Positions 25,846-35,002 of a stretch of DNA of 64,000 nucleotides are shown in pieces. This DNA is from Acidimicrobiia bacterium (GTDB lineage Bacteria; Actinomycetota; Acidimicrobiia; Acidimicrobiales; Bin134): contig JAJDYU010000085.1 in NCBI GenBank assembly GCA_022825005.1, forward strand, positions 62,001 to 126,000, written 5' to 3'. The position numbers and the translations under genes were made by a program. The notes beneath the pieces were generated by a model. That model saw only the letters and a list, made by a program, of their open reading frames with translations, made no database searches and had not been told where the DNA came from. The stretch's first letter is position 1, and each line of letters opens with the position of its first letter.

Positions 25846-27305
25846 GATCGAACCCGTTTGACCTCCTCTTCAACCCCCGGGGCATCGTGGTGGCCGGGGC
25901 CTCCTCTCACCCCGGGAAATTCGGCTTTGTGGCCCTTCACAACGTGCTGGCGGGCGGATTCAACGGACGGGTGTTCGCCACCAACCCCGAGCAACCCACG
26001 ATTCTGGGAGTCGAAACCCTGGCCTCGGTGGACGAAGTGCCACAGGGCGCCGCTGATCTGGTGATGGTATGCACACCGCCGCAAACCTGCCCCGACATCT
26101 TGAGATCTGCGGCAGAGCGGGGAATCGGCGCGGCCTTCATCGCCTCGGGCGGCTTTCGAGAGTCGGGGCCCGAAGGCACCCAAGCAGAGGAGCGATTAAT
26201 CGAGTTGGCCCAGTCCTTGGACATGGTGGTTGCCGGACCCAACGGCCAAGGGCTGATCTCCACGCCATCCCGACTCGCAGCTCAGATAGTGGCCCCAGTT
26301 CCGCCCCCCGGTCCGATCGCAGTGGCCAGCCAATCCGGCAACTTGGTGTCGGCGTTCATGAACTACGCCACCCAAAGCGGAGTGGGCATCAGCCGAGCTG
26401 TGAGCGCGGGCAACGCCGCCATGGTGGGAGTGGTGGACTATTTGAGCTGGTTTTCCGACGATTCCTTCACCAAGGCCATGGTCGCCTATGTCGAAGGAGT
26501 GGATGACGGTCGGCGATTCGCGGCGGCCGTTCGGGATGCCGCCGAGGCCAAGCCCGTTGTACTGGTAAAAGGGGGGACTACTCCGCGGGGAGCTCAGGCT
26601 GCGGCCAGCCACACTGGTGCGTTGGCCACCGACGATCGGATCTTTGACGGCATGGTTCGCCAGAGCGGGGCAGTCAGGGCGGCGACCATTGAGGAGGCGT
26701 ACGACGCAGTGGCCGCGTTCGCCACCCAGCCCCTGCCGGCGGGTCCCCGCACCCTGGTGCTCTCCAGCGCGGGAGGGTGGGGTGTGATCACCGCGGACGC
26801 GGTGTCGAAATCGAACCTGGAGCTGATTCCCCTGCCCGCTGATTTGGAAGCGGCCATTGACGGCCTCGTTCCGCCCCGCTGGAGCCGCGGCAATCCGATC
26901 GACCTTGCCGGGGGAGAGGGTCGCGACACCATTCCCCAGGCCATCAATCTGGTTGCCGACCACCCGGAGGTCGACGCGGTGATCTACCTGGGTATGGGCA
27001 TCCAAGCCAATACCGCATCCCACTTGCGCTCGGGTCCCTTCTTCGAGTCTGCCGAACTGGCTCGCATCTGCGAGTACCACGAGCGCCAGGACGGCCGCTT
27101 TGCCCAGGCGGCCGCCGAGGCCTCAGCCCGGACCGGCAAACCAATCTTGGCGGCCACCGAATTGGCCGTCACCCAGCCAGGCAATGCCGGTCCGGCCACA
27201 GTGGCTGCTGAGGGCCGCTATTGCTTTCCCTCCGCTGACCGCGCGGTGCGAGCTCTACACCACTTGTGGTGGCACGCCCGGTGGCGCAAACGCCACCTAG
27301 GATGA
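25842..27305 (+). CDS. NDP-forming acyl-CoA synthetase, alpha (CoA-binding and ligase) subunit
   Basis: 487 residues overlapping the beta subunit by 4 bp. The CoA-binding Rossmann domain is at the N-terminus (RGIVVAGASSHPGKFG, then VMVCTPPQTCPDIL and AAFIASGGFRESG). The succinyl-CoA-ligase-like domains follow (VVAGPNGQGLIS, AVASQSGNLVSAFMNYA, GVGISRAVSAGNAA, KGGTTPRGAQAAASHTGAL with the phosphorylated-His region). The arrangement alpha after beta is a gene-split version of the fused archaeal/bacterial enzymes. Confidence 0.9.
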   Translation: MRSNPFDLLFNPRGIVVAGASSHPGKFGFVALHNVLAGGFNGRVFATNPEQPTILGVETLASVDEVPQGAADLVMVCTPPQTCPDILRSAAERGIGAAFIASGGFRESGPEGTQAEERLIELAQSLDMVVAGPNGQGLISTPSRLAAQIVAPVPPPGPIAVASQSGNLVSAFMNYATQSGVGISRAVSAGNAAMVGVVDYLSWFSDDSFTKAMVAYVEGVDDGRRFAAAVRDAAEAKPVVLVKGGTTPRGAQAAASHTGALATDDRIFDGMVRQSGAVRAATIEEAYDAVAAFATQPLPAGPRTLVLSSAGGWGVITADAVSKSNLELIPLPADLEAAIDGLVPPRWSRGNPIDLAGGEGRDTIPQAINLVADHPEVDAVIYLGMGIQANTASHLRSGPFFESAELARICEYHERQDGRFAQAAAEASARTGKPILAATELAVTQPGNAGPATVAAEGRYCFPSADRAVRALHHLWWHARWRKRHLG

Positions 27306-28810
27306 CCGCAGTGCGCCGAATCGTCATGCCCGTTCTGCTGCTTGCGGTTGCCTTCGCGGCGCTTTTTGGCTCCAACTACCTCGACGACCAGCTTCACGAG
27401 AACCTGGGCGAAGTGGCCTCAGACGACTCAGTGCCCCCTGGTGTCGGCACCCCTCTCGTATCGACCCGCCGGCTGACCCCCCTGCTGGCACCGTCGCTGA
27501 CCGAGCCAGATTTCTTCGACACCTTGGACGACATGATGTCCATCGCGCCATCGTCGGCCTGTGTTCACGTGACCCTGGACGGACGCACCCCTCCGCTTTA
27601 CGAGAGCAATGCGAGTATCCAGGTAATGCCATCAGAGGCTTTTCTGCTGCTCACCCTGGCCACCGCCCATAAGGAGCTTGGACCCGATCACACATTCTCC
27701 ACCTCCGTGCTGTCGGTCGTCCCGATGGAAGACGGCGTGGTGAATGGCGACATATACCTGGTCGGCGGGGGAGACCCATTGCTCTTGACCCCGGAGTTCA
27801 TTGCCACCTTGGGTCAGGGCAATAACCGTCTCCACACTCCTGTTGAAGACCTGGCCCAACAACTGGTTGACGACGGATTGGCCTTGGTGACCGGTGCCGT
27901 GGTGGGCGACGCCACCCGATATGACGATCTTCTCTATGTCGGCACTTGGCCGGAGAGCCTGGTCGCCTCGCGGAACATCGGCACACTGCTGGCACTGCAA
28001 TTCGATGACGGGTGGGTTCAGTTTCCTCAGCCGGAGACTGTCGTGGAAAACGAAGAGGCTGTTGAGGAGACAGCGGAAGAAACTACTGGCTATCAGGCCG
28101 CGGAAGACCCTCCGTTCTATGCCGCAGCGCTCTTTGACGACATGCTCGAAGCTCGAGACGTGGTTATCCGACGAAGCCCCCGCTCTGAGGCTGTTCCCGA
28201 GGAGGAAGAGGTCTACATACTCGCTACCATCGAGTCGTCGCCCCTTTCGGAGCATTACCAGCAGATTCTCGACAATCGAGACATCGAGACCACCGAGCTT
28301 CTGCTCAAGGAAATCGGACAGGTGACTTCAGGAACGGGCAGCACCCGGGCCGGATCTAGGGCGGTGGAGACGGTCTTGGCGGGTATCGGGGTCGACATCG
28401 ATGAGTTCCAACTTCTTCAGTTCGACGGCTCCGGGCTGGACCCTGCCAACGTCGTGACCTGCCCGGTGTTCACCGCCCTATTGGACAGCGAGGAGTTCAG
28501 CCCCCTCCTCCATGAACTTCTGCCCACCGCCGCCGAGGATGCCTCGCTTCAGAGCCGATTTGCCGGAGTCGAGAACTCCGAGCGAATCAGGGCGTTGTCA
28601 GGGGGATCGTCCAATGCCACCGCGATGGTCGGTTACATCGACATCGGCCGTGGTCAGGAGATGACCTTTGCTTTCATCGCCAATCAGGAAGGTGCGAACG
28701 ACAACCGGGTTCTCCGGGAATTGGAGGGGCGCATTGTGGGCCACCTGGCCACACTGGAGGCCAAGCCAAGTCTTGACGACATCCAACTTGAACCGCTACG
28801 CGTCGGCTGA
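27302..28810 (+). CDS. PBP4/DacB-like (peptidase S13) protein with lost catalytic motifs
   Basis: 502 residues from the ATG at 27302, which overlaps the preceding stop. An N-terminal membrane segment is at residues 7-27. The fold resembles S13 D-Ala-D-Ala carboxypeptidases: LGPDHTF, GDIYLVGGGDPLL, GAVVGDATRYD, and ELLLKEIG with a later GSGLDPANVVT. But the catalytic set is changed: SxxK reads SEAF (S111-F114), the SxN position is replaced (RDI), and KTG reads LSG in RALSGGSS. An acidic insert (VENEEAVEETAEE) lies near residue 255. It is probably a membrane-anchored non-catalytic homologue. Confidence 0.8.
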   Translation: MTAVRRIVMPVLLLAVAFAALFGSNYLDDQLHENLGEVASDDSVPPGVGTPLVSTRRLTPLLAPSLTEPDFFDTLDDMMSIAPSSACVHVTLDGRTPPLYESNASIQVMPSEAFLLLTLATAHKELGPDHTFSTSVLSVVPMEDGVVNGDIYLVGGGDPLLLTPEFIATLGQGNNRLHTPVEDLAQQLVDDGLALVTGAVVGDATRYDDLLYVGTWPESLVASRNIGTLLALQFDDGWVQFPQPETVVENEEAVEETAEETTGYQAAEDPPFYAAALFDDMLEARDVVIRRSPRSEAVPEEEEVYILATIESSPLSEHYQQILDNRDIETTELLLKEIGQVTSGTGSTRAGSRAVETVLAGIGVDIDEFQLLQFDGSGLDPANVVTCPVFTALLDSEEFSPLLHELLPTAAEDASLQSRFAGVENSERIRALSGGSSNATAMVGYIDIGRGQEMTFAFIANQEGANDNRVLRELEGRIVGHLATLEAKPSLDDIQLEPLRVG

Positions 28811-28829
28811 GGGTCACAAGAAGAGCGAC

Positions 28830-29459
28830 ATGGTGACCTTGCCGATGTTCCCGCTGGGCATGGTGCTGATGCCCACAATGGTGGTGCCCATTCACGTCTT
28901 CGAGCCCCGGTACCGGCAGATGACGAAGGACTGCCTGAATGGTGACCGGGAATTCGGGGTGGTGCTCATAGAGCGGGGCAGCGAGGTAGGCGGTGGAGAC
29001 ATCCGAACCGACGCCGGGACGGTGGCCAGGATCATTAATGCCGAAGAGTTTCCTGATGGGCAGTGGGGCTTGGTTGCCGGAGGAATTCGGCGCGTTCGGG
29101 TCTCACGGTGGCTGAAGGATGATCCCTATCCCCGGGCCGAGATCGAAGAATGGCCTGATGAGGAGCTTGGCCACGATGAGGAGACCGAATTGGCTGCTGG
29201 CGTACCCCCTGTGTTGGCCACTTGGCGCCGGGTGCTGGCACTTCAGTCCGAATTGGGAGCACCTGGACCTCCAGCTGACTTCGAGGTGTCCGATGACCTC
29301 TCAACCGCTGTCTGGCAGCTCGCATCCTTGTCTCCTATGGGCCCACTAGACCGCCAGCAGCTCTTGACCGCGGAGGACGCTGCTCATCGCTTGGGTCTGC
29401 TGGGGGAATTCCTCGCCGATGCCGAGGAGCTGATTCGAGCCAGAATCGAAATGGGGTGA
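28830..29459 (+). CDS. LON substrate-binding domain protein
   Basis: 209 residues from the ATG at 28830. The LON N-domain signature is clear: LPMFPLGMVLMPTMVVPIHVFEPRYRQM, then GDREFGVVLIERGSEVGG and GTVARIINAEEFPDGQWGLVAGGIRRVRV. There is no AAA+ or protease domain, so it is a stand-alone member of a family often found in actinobacteria. Function unknown; peptide or protein binding is inferred. Its last codons and stop lie in a short direct repeat. Confidence 0.88.
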   Translation: MVTLPMFPLGMVLMPTMVVPIHVFEPRYRQMTKDCLNGDREFGVVLIERGSEVGGGDIRTDAGTVARIINAEEFPDGQWGLVAGGIRRVRVSRWLKDDPYPRAEIEEWPDEELGHDEETELAAGVPPVLATWRRVLALQSELGAPGPPADFEVSDDLSTAVWQLASLSPMGPLDRQQLLTAEDAAHRLGLLGEFLADAEELIRARIEMG

Positions 29460-29521
29460 CAGATACCGTCGGAGCGGTCATTGGAGCCAGAATCGAAATG
29501 GGGTGACAGATACCGCCGGAG
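29437..29521 (+). repeat. Direct repeat of the LON-domain gene 3' end (38 bp, 9-bp spacer)
   Basis: GAGCCAGAATCGAAATGGGG begins both copies (29437 and 29484), each continuing for 38 bases to CGGAG with one mismatch. The first copy encodes the final residues ARIEMG and the TGA; the second lies after the stop, ahead of the next gene. Confidence 0.93.
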
Positions 29522-29560
29522 TAGGCTGGCTGTTTGCCGCAACGACTTGCAGGAGGACAG

Positions 29561-29902
29561 TTGTCGAAGCGTCCAAAAGCCGCCAAGAGGGGCGATTCGC
29601 CCAAGAAGGTGCTCGAAGAACTAAGAGACCTGGTGCTGGGGTATGCCCGTCAGGAGATTCTGACGCCCCTGACCCGACTCGGGAAGACTCTGAAGCTAGG
29701 CCTGCTCGGCGCATTGAGTATCGGTATAGGCCTGATTTTTCTGGTCATCGCCGGTCTGCGCCTGCTCCAGACCGAAGCCCCCGGCGTCTTCGACGGCAAC
29801 ATGAGCGCCTTGCCCTATGTGGTCGTGCTCGTCGGAGTAGTGGTTTTGCTGGCCATGGCGGCAATGATTCGGGCTCGGCTGTCGAAGGGAGACCGTTCAT
29901 GA
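29561..29902 (+). CDS. Small two-helix membrane protein, holin-superfamily-like
   Basis: 113 residues from the TTG at 29561, chosen because a perfect AGGAGG stands just upstream. The N-terminus is basic and helical (KRPKAAKRGDSPKKVLEEL). Two membrane helices follow (LLGALSIGIGLIFLVIAGL and ALPYVVVLVGVVVLLAMAAM) with an RARLSKGDRS tail. Such proteins are usually called phage-holin-family in actinobacterial genomes, but here there is no prophage; a housekeeping membrane role is more likely. It overlaps the next gene by 4 bp. Confidence 0.65.
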   Translation: MSKRPKAAKRGDSPKKVLEELRDLVLGYARQEILTPLTRLGKTLKLGLLGALSIGIGLIFLVIAGLRLLQTEAPGVFDGNMSALPYVVVLVGVVVLLAMAAMIRARLSKGDRS

Positions 29903-30120
29903 GTGATCTGAATATGGACCGCGGTTCGATAGCCCGGAACGACATCAGAGACAAGTTCGAAGAGTTGAGGGGAGGCTTGGACAACACTGCGGAAGCGGCT
30001 CGCACCCCGGTCCTGGGAGCTGGCGTGGTGGCTTTCGTCGTACTGGCCGGGGTGGCCTTCTGGCTGGGACGGCGGCGCGGGCGGGCCAGCCGTACCGTGG
30101 TCGAAGTGCGCCGGGTCTGA
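29899..30120 (+). CDS. Small single-helix membrane protein
   Basis: 73 residues, ATG at 29899 overlapping the stop of the previous gene. A polar helix (RNDIRDKFEELRGGLDNTAE) precedes one membrane segment (GAGVVAFVVLAGVAFWLG) and a positively charged tail (RRRGRASRTVVEVRRV). This is the topology of a small membrane-tethering protein. No family recognised. Confidence 0.55.
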   Translation: MSDLNMDRGSIARNDIRDKFEELRGGLDNTAEAARTPVLGAGVVAFVVLAGVAFWLGRRRGRASRTVVEVRRV

Positions 30121-30126
30121 AGAGAC

Positions 30127-30339
30127 ATGCTTGACCCATTGAGGTATCTGCGCCGCCAAGCAATCAGGCGCGGCATTATGGGAGGTAGTCGGGGATGGCT
30201 CATCTTGGGGGGAGTTGCGTGGGGTCTCCGCATGTTGAGCAGGGTGGCGAGCACCCGGCGGATGCGAACGGTGCTGATTGAGGAACTTCGCCCCGGTGAG
30301 AGCCTGCGCATTTCTCATCTTCCCGACGACCCACAGTGA
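30127..30339 (+). CDS. Small basic protein with one hydrophobic segment
   Basis: 70 residues, ATG start 6 bases after the preceding gene, 4-bp overlap with trmI. Basic N-terminus (LDPLRYLRRQAIRRG), a short hydrophobic stretch (GWLILGGVAWGLRML) and an acidic-ended tail (IEELRPGESLRISHLPDDP). Unknown function; together with the two preceding genes it forms a compact trio of small membrane-type proteins. Confidence 0.5.
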   Translation: MLDPLRYLRRQAIRRGIMGGSRGWLILGGVAWGLRMLSRVASTRRMRTVLIEELRPGESLRISHLPDDPQ

Positions 30340-31109
30340 GCAGAGCGCTCCAGGCCGGAGAGCTGGTTTTGCTCACCGACCGAAAGGGCCGCCGCTATCT
30401 CGCCACGCTGGTTGAGGGCCGCGAATTCCACACCCACGCGGGGTCGGTGGCTTACGACGAGTTGATCGGCGGAAGCGAGGGCATGCAGGTGCGAACCACC
30501 CGCAATGCCGAATTGACGGTATGGCGACCTACCCTGCGCGACTACGTGCTGAAGATGCCTCGGGGAGCTCAGGTGGTGTATCCAAAGGACAGCGCGGCCA
30601 TTCTCATGCAGGCCGACGTGTTCCCCGGTGCCCGAGTGCTGGAGTCGGGCGTGGGTTCTGGGGCGTTGTCACTGAGCCTGTTGCGAGCCGGGGCTGTGGT
30701 GCGAGGCTATGAAATTAGGGAGGATTTCGCCCAGAGGGCTATCGAGAACGTGACCGGCTTTCTCGGCTCAGATGAGGTTGGCCGCTACCAAGTGGAGATC
30801 CGGGACTGCTATCAGGGGATCGATGTCGAAGGGCTGGATCGAGTGGTGCTGGATTTGCCCGAGCCCTGGCAGGTGGTACCCCACGCGGCGGCCTCTCTGC
30901 ACCCCGGCGGCATTCTGGTGGCTTACACGCCGAGCATGGTGCAGGCGGTGCGGATGCGGGAAGCCTGCGAGTCCGGACCCTGGGCATCGGTGTCAACCGT
31001 GGAGGTACTCCACCGCGACTGGCACATCAAAGGTGACGCGGTCAGGCCTGAACACCGAATGGTGGGCCACACCGGTTTCATTACCGCGGCCCGGCGCCTA
31101 TCTGACTAG
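30336..31109 (+). CDS. trmI: tRNA (adenine-58-N1)-methyltransferase
   Basis: 257 residues. The N-terminal beta domain ends with VWRPTLRDYVLKMPRGAQVV and the typical YPKDSAAILMQADVFPG. The SAM-binding loop is VLESGVGSGALSLSLLRAG (about residue 102). EIRDCYQGI and LDLPEPWQVVPHA follow, as in TrmI proteins. It methylates N1 of A58 in the tRNA T-loop. In actinobacteria this gene commonly lies next to the ARC/Mpa and Pup-proteasome genes, and the same neighbourhood is seen here. Confidence 0.94.
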   Translation: MSRALQAGELVLLTDRKGRRYLATLVEGREFHTHAGSVAYDELIGGSEGMQVRTTRNAELTVWRPTLRDYVLKMPRGAQVVYPKDSAAILMQADVFPGARVLESGVGSGALSLSLLRAGAVVRGYEIREDFAQRAIENVTGFLGSDEVGRYQVEIRDCYQGIDVEGLDRVVLDLPEPWQVVPHAAASLHPGGILVAYTPSMVQAVRMREACESGPWASVSTVEVLHRDWHIKGDAVRPEHRMVGHTGFITAARRLSD

Positions 31110-31132
31110 CGCCGAGGACTAGAGCGAGAGGC

Positions 31133-31372
31133 TCAGACCTCGATGAAGATGCACTCTCCAGGGCATTCCTCGGCCGACTCTATGGTGGCCTCTTCCTGGC
31201 CTTCGGGGACGATGGCCAGGCCCTCGACTCCCCCTGGCTCACTGAAAACCTTGTCGCCCTCTTTCACATAGGCCAGACCGTCGTCGAGCAGAGTGAAGAC
31301 ATCGGGAGCGATCTCTTCGCAGAGACCGTCACCAGTGCAGAGATCTTGATCGATCCAGACCTTCATTTGCAT
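31133..31372 (-). CDS. Ferredoxin, P450-type [3Fe-4S]-like
   Basis: About 79 residues from the ATG at 31372 (another ATG is at 31366); a longer frame to 31411 is less likely. The cluster motif is DLCTGDGLCEEIAPDVF with a later ECPGECIFIE. The second usual Cys position is replaced by Asp, as in CxxxxxC-type [3Fe-4S] ferredoxins that serve cytochrome P450s and other oxygenases. No P450 is adjacent. The partner is unknown. Confidence 0.85.
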   Translation of the reverse strand: MQMKVWIDQDLCTGDGLCEEIAPDVFTLLDDGLAYVKEGDKVFSEPGGVEGLAIVPEGQEEATIESAEECPGECIFIEV

Positions 31373-31555
31373 CGGTGCGGGAACCCTTTCCTGACTGACA
31401 GCGGACGGCAAGCATGGTAGACGCTGAGTGCGCTATCAGTGTAACCGACGCACGGTCGATCTCCTCTACACAGCGGGAATTAGCCCCCGTGGCATGGAGT
31501 CGGGCCGCAATCTCGCGTCGGCGGTGCTACTGAAGGCGTGTAGAGTCGAGTTGGT

Positions 31556-33316
31556 ATGGGAGACGGTGACGCGGCATCGGAAGCGGACGGTCCACAGCAG
31601 GAGACTTCTCCGACAGAGCAACTGGAGGCGCTGCAAGAGGAAGTGGCGGTCCTTCGCCAGCGCCTACAAGACGCCCCGAAGCGAGTCCGCACCTTGGAGG
31701 AGCGGCTGCTGGAAACAAAGGGCCAATTGGCTAAGGCTGTTTCTCAGAACGAGAAGCTTACCTACACGTTGCGCGAGGCCCGTGAGCACATTTCCGCTCT
31801 TCGAGACGAGGTGGACAAGCTGACCCAGCCTCCCTCGGCCTATGGGACGCTGCTGGGACGAAACGACGACGGAACGGTGGACGTCTTCTCCGGAGGCCGC
31901 AAGATGCGGGTCGCCCTCCATCCGGAGATCGAGTCGGAGGAGCTGAGTCGGGGACAAGAGGTAGTCCTGAACGAATCCCTGAACGTGGTCTTGTCCCGGG
32001 TGGGCGACGGCACGGGCGAGGTTGTGACCATCAAAGAAGTACTGGCCGGCGGCCTGCGAGCTCTCATTGTTGGCCGGGCCGACGAGGAGCGGGTAGTGGA
32101 GCTGGCCACCGAGCTTATCGATCAGCCCCTGAAGAGCGGAGACACCGCACTGATGGATTCCCGGTCGGGTTTGCTGGTCGAGCGCCTGCCCCGACCCGAG
32201 GTGGAAGACCTGGTATTGGAGGAAGTACCCGACATCACCTATGAGCAGGTTGGTGGACTGGACGAGCAGATCGAGCAGATTACCGACGCTGTCGAGCTTC
32301 CCTTCGTGCACCATGATCTGTTCGCCGAGTATCAACTGCCCGCTCCCAAGGGCATCTTGCTGTACGGTCCGCCGGGCTGCGGCAAGACGCTGATTGCCAA
32401 GGCTGTGGCCAACTCCCTGGCCAACAAGGTGGCGGAAATGAGTTCGGACCGAGAGGCACGGTCCTATTTCCTGAACATCAAGGGCCCGGAGTTGCTCAAC
32501 AAGTACGTGGGTGAGACCGAGCGCCAGATCAGGCTGGTGTTCCAGCGAGCCCGGGAGAAGTCGGCTGAGGGCTGGCCGGTGATTGTGTTCTTCGACGAGA
32601 TGGAGTCGCTGTTCCGCACCCGGGGCACCGGGATCAGTTCTGACATGGAGTCCACCGTGGTTCCCCAGCTGTTGGCGGAGATCGACGGCGTCGAGGCACT
32701 GAAGAACGTGATCGTCATAGGGGCATCGAACCGGGAGGATCTCATCGACCCGGCCATCTTGAGGCCGGGACGCCTGGATGTGAAGATCAAGATCCAGCGT
32801 CCCGACCCCGATGCGGCTTGCGCCATCTTCTCCCGCTATCTCACCTCCGATCTGCCTATTGCCGCCGAGATGGTGGAGGGGTTGGGGGGCGGCGATCCAG
32901 ACAAGGCCATCCAGGCAATGGTCGAGCAGGCGGTGGCCGAGATGTTCCTGGAGGAGGAGCGCAACCAGTTCTTGGAGGTCACCTACCAGAACGGCGACAA
33001 AGAGATCATGTACTTCAAAGACTTCGCCTCTGGGGCCATGATCGAGAACGTTGTTCGAAGGGCCAAGAAATTAGCCATAAAGCGACTGCTGGCCGGGGGG
33101 TCTCCGGGAATCCACGTCAACGATCTGCTGGACTCGGTTCATCAGGAGTACCGCGAGCACGAAGATCTGCCCAACACCACCAACCCCGACGACTGGGCCA
33201 AGATCTCCGGCAAGAAGGGGGAGCGAATCGTGTTTGTCCGCACGCTCCTGTCTAATGAGGAATCGAGCCAGGGCGGACGCTCCATCGAGGCAATCGGCCC
33301 CGGCCAATACCTCTGA
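31556..33316 (+). CDS. arc: Proteasome-associated AAA+ ATPase (ARC/Mpa)
   Basis: 586 residues. N-terminal coiled coil (about residues 17-90: [33 protein letters not shown]) captures Pup. Two OB-like domains follow, then a AAA+ domain with Walker A GPPGCGKT (about 269-276), Walker [13 protein letters not shown] and arginine-finger region. The C-terminus ends GQYL, the tail that docks in the 20S proteasome alpha ring. It unfolds pupylated proteins and feeds them to PrcBA. The gene is ahead of dop, pup, prcB and prcA as in other actinobacteria. Confidence 0.97.
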   Translation: MGDGDAASEADGPQQETSPTEQLEALQEEVAVLRQRLQDAPKRVRTLEERLLETKGQLAKAVSQNEKLTYTLREAREHISALRDEVDKLTQPPSAYGTLLGRNDDGTVDVFSGGRKMRVALHPEIESEELSRGQEVVLNESLNVVLSRVGDGTGEVVTIKEVLAGGLRALIVGRADEERVVELATELIDQPLKSGDTALMDSRSGLLVERLPRPEVEDLVLEEVPDITYEQVGGLDEQIEQITDAVELPFVHHDLFAEYQLPAPKGILLYGPPGCGKTLIAKAVANSLANKVAEMSSDREARSYFLNIKGPELLNKYVGETERQIRLVFQRAREKSAEGWPVIVFFDEMESLFRTRGTGISSDMESTVVPQLLAEIDGVEALKNVIVIGASNREDLIDPAILRPGRLDVKIKIQRPDPDAACAIFSRYLTSDLPIAAEMVEGLGGGDPDKAIQAMVEQAVAEMFLEEERNQFLEVTYQNGDKEIMYFKDFASGAMIENVVRRAKKLAIKRLLAGGSPGIHVNDLLDSVHQEYREHEDLPNTTNPDDWAKISGKKGERIVFVRTLLSNEESSQGGRSIEAIGPGQYL

Positions 33317-33345
33317 TCTCGGTTACCGCCAAGCTCCCTGCCTGA

Positions 33346-33397
33346 GTCATCCCACCCAGGTCATGTGGCGTCCTGCCCAAGTCATGTAGCGTGCCGA
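33346..33397 (+). promoter_or_regulatory. Three GTCAT-centred repeats upstream of dop
   Basis: GTCAT occurs at 33346, 33360 and 33381. The last two are in longer matches (GTCATGTGGCGT and GTCATGTAGCGT) spaced 21 bp, two helical turns, ending just before the dop ATG. They could be an operator. Supported only by repetition. Confidence 0.25.
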
Positions 33398-33399
33398 GC

Positions 33400-34923
33400 A
33401 TGGCGGTTCCAAAGATCTGCGGCATCGAGACCGAGTTCGGGATCGCGCACACCGGCACCGAGGACGCCAATCCGATAGCGGCCTCCTCTCTGCTCATCAA
33501 CTCATATCTGTCAGAGGTTGAGCGCACCGGTGAGGGCGGCCCGGCGGCCGGAGTGACCTGGGATTTCGAGGACGAGATGCCCGGCAACGACATTCGAGGC
33601 ATTGCCCCGCTGGGTTCGCTGGCCCCAGAAATTGAGACGCACCTGGTGAATGCTGTGCTGACCAACGGCGCTCGCTACTACGTGGACCACGCCCACCCCG
33701 AGATGTCCACGCCCGAATGCAGCAACGCCTTGGACGTGACCCGGTATGACAAGGCAGGTGAGCTGATCCTGGTCCGCTCCATGGAGGCTGCCGCTCAAGT
33801 GCTGCCCCCGGACCAGGAACTTGTGGTGTACAAGAACAACTCCGACGGCAAGGGCAACAGCTATGGCTGCCATGAGAACTACCTCATGGCTCGCGCCACC
33901 CCCTTTTTCCACATTGTGGTTCATGCCACCTCCCACCTGGTTACCCGACAGATCTTCACCGGATCAGGCAAAGTTGGGTCGGAAGCCCCCGGGCTGACCA
34001 CCGCTGAGGTGCCCTTCCAGATCACTCAACGGGCCGACTTCTTCGAAGAGGAGGTGGGCCTGGAGACCACCCTCAAGCGACCCATCATCAACACCCGAGA
34101 CGAGCCCCATGCCGACGCCCGGCACTATCGCCGACTTCACGTCATAACCGGCGACGCCAACATGTCGGAGGTTGCCACCTTCCTCAAGGTGGGGACGACC
34201 GCCATCGTCTTGGCCATGGTCGAGGACAACGTCTTGCCCCGGGAATTCCGGTTTCGCACGCCGGTACAGGCCATGCGCCAGGTGTCCTACGACCTGAGTT
34301 TGACCAAGCCCCTGGAACTGGCCGATGGAACCTCGGTCACTGCTCTGGAGATCCAATGGGACCTGCTGGACCAGGCCCGGAAATATGCCGACAGCCATGG
34401 GCTGGATGCAGTCGGTGGCCCAGTAGGGGAAATGGTTATCGACCGGTGGGAGCAGGTGCTGACCTCTTTGGAAGCCGATCCCATGAGTCTGGCCAACCAG
34501 CTCGACTGGGTGGCCAAGTATCGATTGATTCAAGGAATGTCGCAGCGACACGGGTTGCGGCCCGATGACTCCCGGTTGGCCGCTCTCGATCTCCAGTACC
34601 ACGACTTGCGGCCTGAGCGTTCGGTAGCGGCCCGGGTGGGATTGGAGTCGCTGATCTCTGCTGACGATGCCCGGTCGGCCATCTCCGACCCGCCGACGGA
34701 CACTCGGGCCTACTTCCGAGGGCAGTGCCTCAAGCGTTGGGCGCCCAGCATCGTGGCGGCCAATTGGGACTCAATCGTGTTCGACGTGGGCGACGAACCA
34801 CTGCGACGGGTTCCCATGATGGAACCAACCCGGGGCACGGTGGACCATGTGGGCCAACTCCTGGCTGACTGCGATTCCGCCGGTGAGCTGCTTTCCCGAC
34901 TGCGGGAACCTGGCTCCCGCTGA
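33400..34923 (+). CDS. dop: Depupylase/Pup deamidase
   Basis: 507 residues from the ATG at 33400 (an in-frame GTG at 33391 would add three). The carboxylate-amine ligase-like fold is recognised from KICGIETEFGIAHTG (catalytic Glu), [36 protein letters not shown] and [14 protein letters not shown], shared with PafA. The segment from ANPIAASSLLINSYLSEV onward is the Dop-specific loop region. Dop turns the C-terminal Gln of Pup into Glu and removes Pup from proteins. Pup here ends in GGQ, so Dop is needed. Confidence 0.95.
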   Translation: MAVPKICGIETEFGIAHTGTEDANPIAASSLLINSYLSEVERTGEGGPAAGVTWDFEDEMPGNDIRGIAPLGSLAPEIETHLVNAVLTNGARYYVDHAHPEMSTPECSNALDVTRYDKAGELILVRSMEAAAQVLPPDQELVVYKNNSDGKGNSYGCHENYLMARATPFFHIVVHATSHLVTRQIFTGSGKVGSEAPGLTTAEVPFQITQRADFFEEEVGLETTLKRPIINTRDEPHADARHYRRLHVITGDANMSEVATFLKVGTTAIVLAMVEDNVLPREFRFRTPVQAMRQVSYDLSLTKPLELADGTSVTALEIQWDLLDQARKYADSHGLDAVGGPVGEMVIDRWEQVLTSLEADPMSLANQLDWVAKYRLIQGMSQRHGLRPDDSRLAALDLQYHDLRPERSVAARVGLESLISADDARSAISDPPTDTRAYFRGQCLKRWAPSIVAANWDSIVFDVGDEPLRRVPMMEPTRGTVDHVGQLLADCDSAGELLSRLREPGSR

Positions 34924-34937
34924 ACCGCCCCTACAAA

Positions 34938-34967
34938 TTGTCCTAACTTCGGGGTCAGCGCGATATC
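34938..34967 (+). promoter_or_regulatory. Possible promoter before pup
   Basis: TTGTCC (34938-34943) and GATATC (34962-34967) are spaced by 18 bp, in the 79-base gap between dop and pup. This could give pup, prcB and prcA their own transcript. Weak -10 match. Confidence 0.35.
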
Positions 34968-35002
34968 GTGATCGGCACGCATCCGGGGACCAAGGGGACG
35001 AG

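Noticed and set aside
29561-29902. Remnant of a prophage because of holin-like protein
   Set aside because: No endolysin, capsid, integrase or att sequence; neighbours are housekeeping genes.
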